64,000 nt of DNA, taken from Heliopora coerulea. Lineage: Eukaryota > Cnidaria > Anthozoa > Scleralcyonacea > Helioporidae. The DNA lies in NCBI GenBank assembly GCA_030142905.1, contig JASJOG010000061.1, positions 1,116,001-1,180,000 on the forward strand. Reading direction: 5' to 3'. Position numbers and translations under genes: made by a program. The notes under the pieces were generated by a model. The model worked only from the letters and a program-made list of their open reading frames with translations. It was not told the origin of the DNA and did no database searches. Every line of letters starts with the position of its first letter. The first letter of the stretch is position 1. Shown piece after piece: positions 57,011 to 64,000 of this stretch.

Positions 57011-58094
57011 ACGAAACGATTTTTTGCTGAATATGTTGCCGCTGCAAAATTTTGTTAAATATTGTTGATAAGTGGTATGTATTTGGTGTAATTCAATCCA
57101 TTTGTCCAATTTCTTTTTCCATTTTAGGTTCATTTACGTTCTTTTGTTGGTACCACTGTTTACTTAGTATTCATCACTAAAATTAACTGAGCGGAGCTTG
57201 CTGTAGGTTGTTGCTTGAAAATTTCTATTTCTTGTGGCATTTCTATCCGTTCATTTGTTTAGAAGTTAGAACTGTATGCTTTGAAATAGCTCTCTTTGTC
57301 AAAGGATAAACTGTCGCGGACAAACTGCAGCAAATCATAAGAGTATATTTTGCTGCATAGATTGTCATGAGTTTATTACATAGACCAGGATAACAATCGC
57401 ATCGTGCAAAATCGTACGTTTAAACGGCCCTTAATAATTCTTAAAGTTAAACATAAAATCATAAACTGGATACATTTGGACAATCGTTCACGCTACCTTT
57501 AACTAGAAGGCGAATAGCATTAAGTACCTTACCTAAGTACTGATAAAGTTTGATGCAATAAACGATGTTCCCGTAAATCCATGTCTACCACCACCAACCC
57601 CTTCCACCATATGTAAATTACTGATTGAACTTATCTTACTGAGTTCCATAATATTTTTGCCCAGAAACAATTTAAGCTCTACCCCCTTATTATAGAGCAA
57701 TAAATCATTACAGCAATTTTAAAGTAAACATTGGGGCACTTACTTTTTCCCTTGCTGGGTCTCTCTTCTCTGCATGTTTGTTTCAGCTACTGGTTTTACT
57801 ATAAGAGTAAATATAAAAATACATGAAAACTATTTTTAGCTGCATTAAAGAAATAGAAGATATATGGTATACTATAATATTGAAAATATTCAGAATATTT
57901 GTTGCACCCAGTTGTCTAAGTTTGCATGTTTACGTTTAGGCAACGTAGTAATTGGGGTCAGGTATTGCAGTTGGCTAGGCAACAAATTATGGTAAAGTAA
58001 GTAAAATAAAATAAAATTAAATAAAATAAAGTAAAGTACGGGAAAGAAAAGTAATTAGTTAAATAAAGCAAAAAAAAAATTGAAAGAAATTTGA

Positions 58095-58585
58095 AATGAC
58101 ATTGAAATGAAATTGAAATGAAATTGAAATGAAATTGAAATGAAATTGAAATGAAATTGAAATGAAATTGAAATGAAATTGAAATGAAATTGAAATGAAA
58201 TTGAAATGAAATTGAAATGAAATTGAAATGAAATTGAAATGAAATTGAAATGAAATTGAAATGAAATTGAAATGAAATTGAAATGAAATTGAAATGAAAT
58301 TGAAATGAAATTGAAATGAAATTGAAATGAAATTGAAATGAAATTGAAATGAAATTGAAATGAAATTGAAATGAAATTGAAATGAAATTGAAATGAAATT
58401 GAAATGAAATTGAAATGAAATTGAAATGAAATTGAAATGAAATTGAAATGAAATTGAAATGAAATTGAAATGAAATTGAAATGAAATTGAAATGAAATTG
58501 AAATGAAATTGAAATGAAATTGAAATGAAATTGAAATGAAATTGAAATGAAATTGAAATGAAATTGAAATGAAATTGAAATGAAA
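58095..58585. repeat. 11-bp minisatellite, array 2
   Basis: About 45 almost perfect units of TGAAATTGAAA, more and more uniform than in array 1. All three minus frames are open across it (up to 297 residues) as an arithmetic by-product. Confidence 0.95.
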
Positions 58586-59469
58586 TTGTAAGAAATATAG
58601 AATAAAAGTAAATAAACTGAATAGAGATGACATGAACAGAAATGAAATGAAACAATATAAAATATTTTAATTGGATGCTTCTTAAACTTCAGTTGATCTT
58701 TAACCCATTTGCAGCCCCAACAGCCAGCCCAAACCCTCTCGTTCACGAATAAATTTGTCTGATCATAGTCTGAATAAATTAAGCATGGTAGTCTATGTAT
58801 GTAATGGGTTAATGCCAAAAGGAGATATCTGAGTTCCTGAGAATGGAACATGTGACCTGTTGATCACGAGTGACTTGCTCAGTTTTGACTTTTCAGCAAT
58901 ACAGTCACTCAAATGGCAAAGCAAATTGCAATGTATAGTGGCTCATATGCCTACTGCTTTACAACAGGTGTAACAGACCCTGCCAAGGTCTTCGAGTATC
59001 AACATGTCATTTATTACTTATGCATATAATCAGTAACAAATTATTGACATACTGAGACTCACACAACTGAGCAGAACAGTTCATATGGTGCACCAGCGAT
59101 GTACCAATTATTTATCTATAGTAACTGGCAACAGTCACAATTACAGGAGGTGAACATGGCCATTTAATGACTTTAAACTCCAAATATTTTTCCCTTTAGG
59201 AGAGTGTCCTCCACAACTATGCTTATCGTCGACAATTAGAATTACACCTTGGTAACCTGCCTACATTAAGACCCCGCTAATATTTATCGGTGTTGGTAGA
59301 AAGAAAAGACGACCCAGTCAAGGTAGAACTCGCACCGGAGGATTTAAACGAAAACAAAATTATCAAATGTTTTCTGGGTTCCTGCCAGAAATTTAAAAAA
59401 AGTTGCCTATCTCAAAACCAGACGACATGCTTGGTGAATTGCTCGATAATTAATTCACTGACACCAAAA

Positions 59470-60660
59470 ACAAAAAATAAAGCCAAGCGGTGGACTTTCT
59501 ATGGCTATGCTGTCAGTTTCGTTTAAAATCATTTCGACTCCATTTAATTCAGAATCTCACTCGAGAAGAACAAATTATTATCGAAATTATGTTGACTAAA
59601 TAAGTAATCAATGAAAATCAAACGGCGTTGCTGCTGTTCCACAACGCGAACAAAGTACCTGAACAAATTAGCTGACATTTTGAGTAACAGACTTCATCAC
59701 TTGTCAAACCAAAATGCAATTCTAACATATTTTCAACCCACTCCAACGCATTATTTTCAGCTAGTGCTATTCATTGACAATTTGCCATGTTTTCTATCTT
59801 TCCAGAAATATAGAATGAAGTTATAAAACATACAATTTGGTTGCTTTTTTCATCTTTGTATCCGGAGAGCATTTCTTTAGTTTGTAATTCTGTAGCAATA
59901 AAGAGACTTAAACACTCGATTTCGCGGTCTGTTAAATGGACACCTAGCGGTTACTTCATAGCGTTGCTTGGGAATCATATCTGATCTCTGGTTCAAGTTA
60001 GATGTTTCTTTTAATGCAACATTTTAAACGATCGAAATAGATCATACTATAATGTCAATACCATAATACTATCAATAAACGAAACAGGCCTTGTCATCGT
60101 GACATTTATGTTCTTGTCTGGGATCTTCATTTCAATTCACAATCAAACGTTATAAAACAGGATTTTTCTTGATTACATCTGTATAAATTCATCTGTATAT
60201 GTCTTGGCAATGACTACAATTAGTTAATGACAACAAGCTATGGTGAAAATCATTTGGATGAAATAAAGTACAAAAATAGCGCATTCAAAAGTGAACTCAA
60301 GCAAATGTTTTTAGTTACCAACAGATCAACATATTTGACTACAATAGACTCATAAATGCAGCATATCCATCTCCTCCAAATTTTGTAGTGTTGTGCTAGA
60401 TGTATAGCATGGATACCGTAGCGTTGTTTAAGAAAGCTCGGAAGAATGTGAGTAAACCAAAATCTGTTGAAAACGTGAATTGTAGATAAGAGGTACACCA
60501 CCACTTTTACAAAAGTAACATGGAAAACTTCCTAATGGTTTACTCAAAATATGTAAAATATAGTCGAAACACAGCAGTAGTCCTTCCCTGTATTTCTTCT
60601 GGACGTTTCTTCGGATACACAACATAGAGATGCGATACTACTTTTTATGCTTGAACTAGC
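59470..60660. repeat. Tandem duplication T, copy 1
   Basis: Aligns at moderate identity with 61920-63310: GCGTTGCTGCTGTT, CACTCCAA-GCATT, GGTCTGTTAAATGGACAC and the later minus-strand ORFs (60428-60625 versus 63085-63282). The ORFs are hydrophobic and of unknown nature. It could be a pair of old gene fragments or an element. Confidence 0.5.
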
Positions 60661-60680
60661 ATTACACGATGCAGTGATTT

Positions 60681-60800
60681 GTGAAATCTGCCTTGCAACG
60701 CCATTGCGAGAAAGGTTTCATGACACATGGCAACATGTCGCACCTTTCGCTTAAACCTGTCTCGCAACGCATTGCGAGACGAGTTTCACCAACCGTTGCA
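60681..60800. repeat. Palindrome-bearing short repeat
   Basis: GTCTCGCAA (60759-60767) faces its exact inverse TTGCGAGAC (60772-60780) around CGCA. A related half-site TTGCAACGCCATTGCGAG lies at 60691. It is MITE-like in character, with no target duplication defined. Confidence 0.5.
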
Positions 60801-61473
60801 TCTTGTAACACTACCTTTACTCCTAACCGTAACTCGTTTTATACTTTTGTAGTTCTTACAATGTGGGGTTATTTCTTATCAGGTACGCACTTTTGTCATA
60901 AATTAAAGTGAACAACAAGTCCTTTTTGTGGTGGCGTATGAACCAGAAAGGCTCTGAGGGCTGCCACTCCACTTAAGATTCTAGTACAAACGTTTTATTA
61001 ACTAAAATCATTAAATCTAATTAATTAAAAAAGATGGTTAAACAAAAAGACAGTAGAGCTAAGTGGATCTCTCCTTACCCTGAACATCTTCCTGCCGATG
61101 CATTTTTAGAGAAAATAGTTTAAAGTGTTTGTCTTTGAAGGCAGTTGCGACTAGCCGAAGACACAATGCCTTTTGAATGTGGCGAGAGGTACAGAATGTA
61201 AGGATAAACGGGCATCAAATTTCCTCTAACATGTTTTAGTGTATGGTCCACATGTCCTGGATGATGCGAGCACTACACTCGCTAGTACAACATGACAATG
61301 AAGCCATACGTGTGCACGAGTGAGATACAGGAATTATATGACATTGAAAGAAATCCAGTAATTGAACGTAAAATTCAAGTAACGGTTTATTTTTCCCAGT
61401 AAATCAATTATTGATATATCAACCCAACTAATGTCTCACAAGTACATCACTATGTCATAGTTCTACCTCAGAA

Positions 61474-61844
61474 CAGTGGTGTGCTGGCTTCTGTTCGTTA
61501 GGGGTGGCCAACAGTGAATGTGGCACCTCCTTGTAACTAGTGAACACATTTTAAGGGAGTCCGGGGTTCTCCTCCGAAAAGTTATGAAATTTAGAACCTC
61601 GGAAGCACCGTTTGCAGCAATTTGAGCGAACTTTCTCATCTAATTCTACAGCTAGTGTAATTCAAAACGCTTGTTTAGACGTGTTTCTCTCTGGCTAACG
61701 TCTCACAAATTCAGAGAAAATTTGGACTAACACTTTTCCTTCTTTTCGTGGAGTTTTTGGCGCCCCCTTTAAGCTTTTGGCGCCCTCTAAAAATCTTCAC
61801 AAAGGGAGGCATGGTCCCCTGGGCCCCCTACCAGCACGTCATTG
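61474..61844. mobile_element. hAT MITE, 371 bp
   Basis: The left end CAGTGGTGTGCTGG and the right end, read inward, CAATGACGTGCTGG match at 11 of 14 positions. The 8-bp target duplication CCTCAGAA at 61466-61473 and 61845-61852 is perfect, which suggests a fairly recent insertion. No coding. Confidence 0.8.
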
Positions 61845-61919
61845 CCTCAGAAAGATAATGTGGTCAACGCTGAACGGTAATGAACAATATTGTAAGAGCG
61901 CACAAAGAAAATAAAAAGA

Positions 61920-63310
61920 TGGGCTCACTTCTTTGTATCAAAAGGTGAACCTCTTGTTGTTATTCTATCAAGTTCCTTTGAAATGCGGTCGACTTCATTG
62001 AATTAAAAATCTCATTCGTGTGAAACAAATCATAAACAAAATTTCCTTGATTAACCAAGTATGGAGCAAATCCCAAGCGTTGCTGCTGTTTTTCAACCTG
62101 TGCAAAGTACCTGACATTTTGGCCACCAGACTTTCGTCACTTGTCAGGAAAAAGCGCAATCCTAAAATCTTTTCGGCCCACTCCAATGCATTGTTTTTAT
62201 ATAGATGTATTCATTAACTGTTTGGCTGATTTTCTATCAAGCCAGGATTTGAAATGTATATTGGTCACAGAAGACAAAATTTGGTGCGTTTTTTTACTTT
62301 AGTTATAACTTTTATCCCGAAAACTTTTCTTAAGTTTGCAATTGTCCAGCAAGGATAACAAGTCTCGTGCTCTTTCGATTTCATGGTCTGTTAAATGGAC
62401 ACACCAACCTTATTTTTACTGCTAGAATTTTGCGTACGGCAAGGCTAAAATTTTTGCCCAGGTTCCGTTATTTTTGGACACATTTTTACTCGGTAAAGAG
62501 TGCGGACTTCTTGAAATTTGGCTCCTTTGCCCTAAAATTTAGTCGTGCATAGCACCTTTGTATATGTAGGTCTCGGAACGGTTAATTTTCAGTGTCGTGA
62601 CCAAAATTTGCCGTGCAACGGGGTTACAGTTGTTATTTCAAAGCCTTCTTTGGAAGTCGCTTTCATCCATTACATTTAACTAATATGTTTCCTTGAACGT
62701 AACAGTACCTTAAGCGATAATACAGTACAATAATGTCAACAATCTCGTTAACTTCATAAACTAAACAGGCATCCTCGTTGCTACCACATCTGTTATCTAT
62801 TACAATGTCGGTATTCCAATTGTCAGTCCAACGTTATCTTGACATATTCTTTCGTGATAATACTCAATACGTTATAGCAATCATTAAAGATTATTAATGA
62901 TGACATTAAGTTACGGTGAGAATGAATAGTCCAAAAGTAAATCTCAAAACGAAGAATTCAAGTCTATATGGAAGCAAATATTGTGATTTATTTTGTCACA
63001 GAAGAACAGGTTTGTGCGACAAACTTGCAGTAATGCAGCACACGTCTTCTCTAAATCTGACACTTTCGTACAAGCTTGAATAACTTACCGTTGTTTAAGA
63101 AAGCGATGAATATTATCATTAAACCGAAATGAGAAGTAAAATGGGACTTGAAACTTGAGATATACTAAAATTCCTATGAAAGCAACCCGGAAAATATCCT
63201 TGTAGTTCAGTGAAGATATGCAAAATATGCTGAAAACACAGCAGTCGACTCTTGTGTCTTCCTTGAGTTTGATTGATAACATGGTAGCGGATTATAAACC
63301 TACAACGGGA
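61920..63310. repeat. Tandem duplication T, copy 2
   Basis: Counterpart of 59470-60660. The ORF 61995-62186 (minus) reads MEWAEKILGLRFFLTSDES and is degraded in copy 1. No family recognised. From 63311 to 63840 no gene is seen. Confidence 0.5.
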
Positions 63311-63789
63311 ACACTGTTCCGGTGTTGGGGATTAACTCGGTGATATGTTCTGTGCCACCGGATGTATACCAGAACAGAGTGGGCGAATCAATGTCTAAAA
63401 AGGCCACTTTCACTTTACATGACAAACAAGCCAAAGGAAATTTTAATTCAGTATGAGAAGCCGTCCAGCTGTGTTTAATAAATTAACATCCTTAACAGGA
63501 GGTGCACACAGCGAACGTTTGCCTATCAGTAAATTAACAACAACTTTTAAGGCGTAATGATAATTCAGCTGATATTTCAGTTTTAATATATGTTCCAGCT
63601 GCAGCATTTGAGTTTTGCCAATCTTTGGGAAAAATAAACTAGATCTTTTACGGTTTTTACTTTGTCTACCGGATTTAGTAACGTTGGTAAAAAACAAATT
63701 CAAAATAAGTATAGGATATCGTGATGGTACCTTTTGTGACGATATACAATATATATTATTTGCATCATAATAACAATAATCCACATGAG

Positions 63790-64000
63790 GAGTTAGTGAC
63801 CTTTTTAGTATTATTCATATTGTATATTCATGGTAATTTACATTGCTAGGAATTATAAATAGTGGGGTTTTGGGTTTGCATTCGGGGGAACTTTATTTTA
63901 GCTAGTTTGGTTGCTTGATATTAACCACGTTACATGGTGTCAGGTGTGTAGAACCTGTTAAAGAAAGTCGACATGGCTTCAAATACCTCAACAAAACCGC
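63790..64000 (+). mobile_element. 5' end of a Ty3-type LTR element (partial)
   Basis: A probable LTR ends at TTACA (63930-63934). TGGTGTCAGGTGTG, a common Ty3 primer-binding site, starts at 63935. TATAAAT (63854-63860) lies upstream inside the LTR. An ATG at 63974 opens MASNTSTKP, and the reading frame runs off the window. The LTR start is undefined. Confidence 0.5.

Larger units (their letters stand above)
56480..59310. repeat. Duplicon E, copy 2
   Basis: This aligns in order with 12800-15260. An unshared insertion of SINE material occupies about 56690-57430. The minisatellite is longer here. Confidence 0.75.

Noticed and set aside
57958..58851. 297-residue and overlapping ORFs across the second minisatellite, and the 181-residue ORF at 14138-14683
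   Set aside because: They are artefacts of an 11-bp tandem repeat lacking reverse-strand stops; identical peptides appear in every frame.
1..64000. CRISPR arrays, operons or ribosomal RNA genes
   Set aside because: No regularly spaced direct repeats with unique spacers, no bacterial gene organisation and no rRNA-like conserved stretches were seen.

Overview
Eukaryotic, AT-rich, repeat-dominated DNA. I found no recognisable multi-exon host gene. The mix of Penelope-like elements with hammerhead ribozymes, hAT elements with 8-bp target duplications, a Crypton-like N-terminus, tRNA-derived SINEs, BEL/Pao and Ty3 retroelements, and a large decayed ORF family ending in a Cys-rich tail points to an invertebrate, most likely an anthozoan cnidarian (coral or anemone). 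The taxon is an inference from recalled repeat families, not a proven identification.

Layout. 1-8.2 kb: a MITE-like repeat, a decayed BEL/Pao gag-protease region (about 2.3-4.5 kb), a LINE 3' end (4.6-5.5 kb), a hAT C-terminal remnant (5.5-6.4 kb), an intact minus-strand ankyrin-repeat ORF (6790-7401) and a Crypton-like fragment (7957-8163). 8.2-12.8 kb: mostly empty, except a Penelope GIY-YIG tail followed by a hammerhead. 12.8-15.3 kb: copy 1 of a duplicon with an 11-bp minisatellite; copy 2 is at 56.5-59.3 kb. 16-21.7 kb: two long copies of repeat R1, with a third, internally deleted and rearranged copy at 36.4-38 kb. 21.7-22.6 and 44.2-44.9 kb: repeat R2. 24.4-25.2 kb: Penelope-derived cluster with a near-perfect type I hammerhead. 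26.8-28.0 kb: hAT element with terminal inverted repeats (TIRs) and an 8-bp target-site duplication. 28.2-29.0 kb: decayed duplicate of the ankyrin locus. 29.6-33.8 kb: end-to-end Ty3-type LTR element with only 81-bp LTRs and perfect 5-bp duplications. 42.7-44.2 kb: Tc1/mariner-type element. 46.4-48.4 kb: Penelope element on the minus strand with a second copy of the same hammerhead. 48.4-53.9 kb: a large decayed element with a TATA promoter preceded by clustered GGAAACTAC motifs. 59.5-63.3 kb: diverged tandem duplication with a 371-bp hAT MITE between the copies. 63.85-64 kb: probable 5' end of another Ty3-type element running off the window.

The genes do not form a pathway; the window is a graveyard of nested mobile elements. 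The most interesting layer is RNA. Three sites carry the full hammerhead core and two more carry decayed cores, each tied to Penelope-derived sequence and TA microsatellites. At two loci 22 kb apart the ribozyme sits in the same convergent composite unit. Only the ankyrin ORF looks like a possibly functional protein gene.
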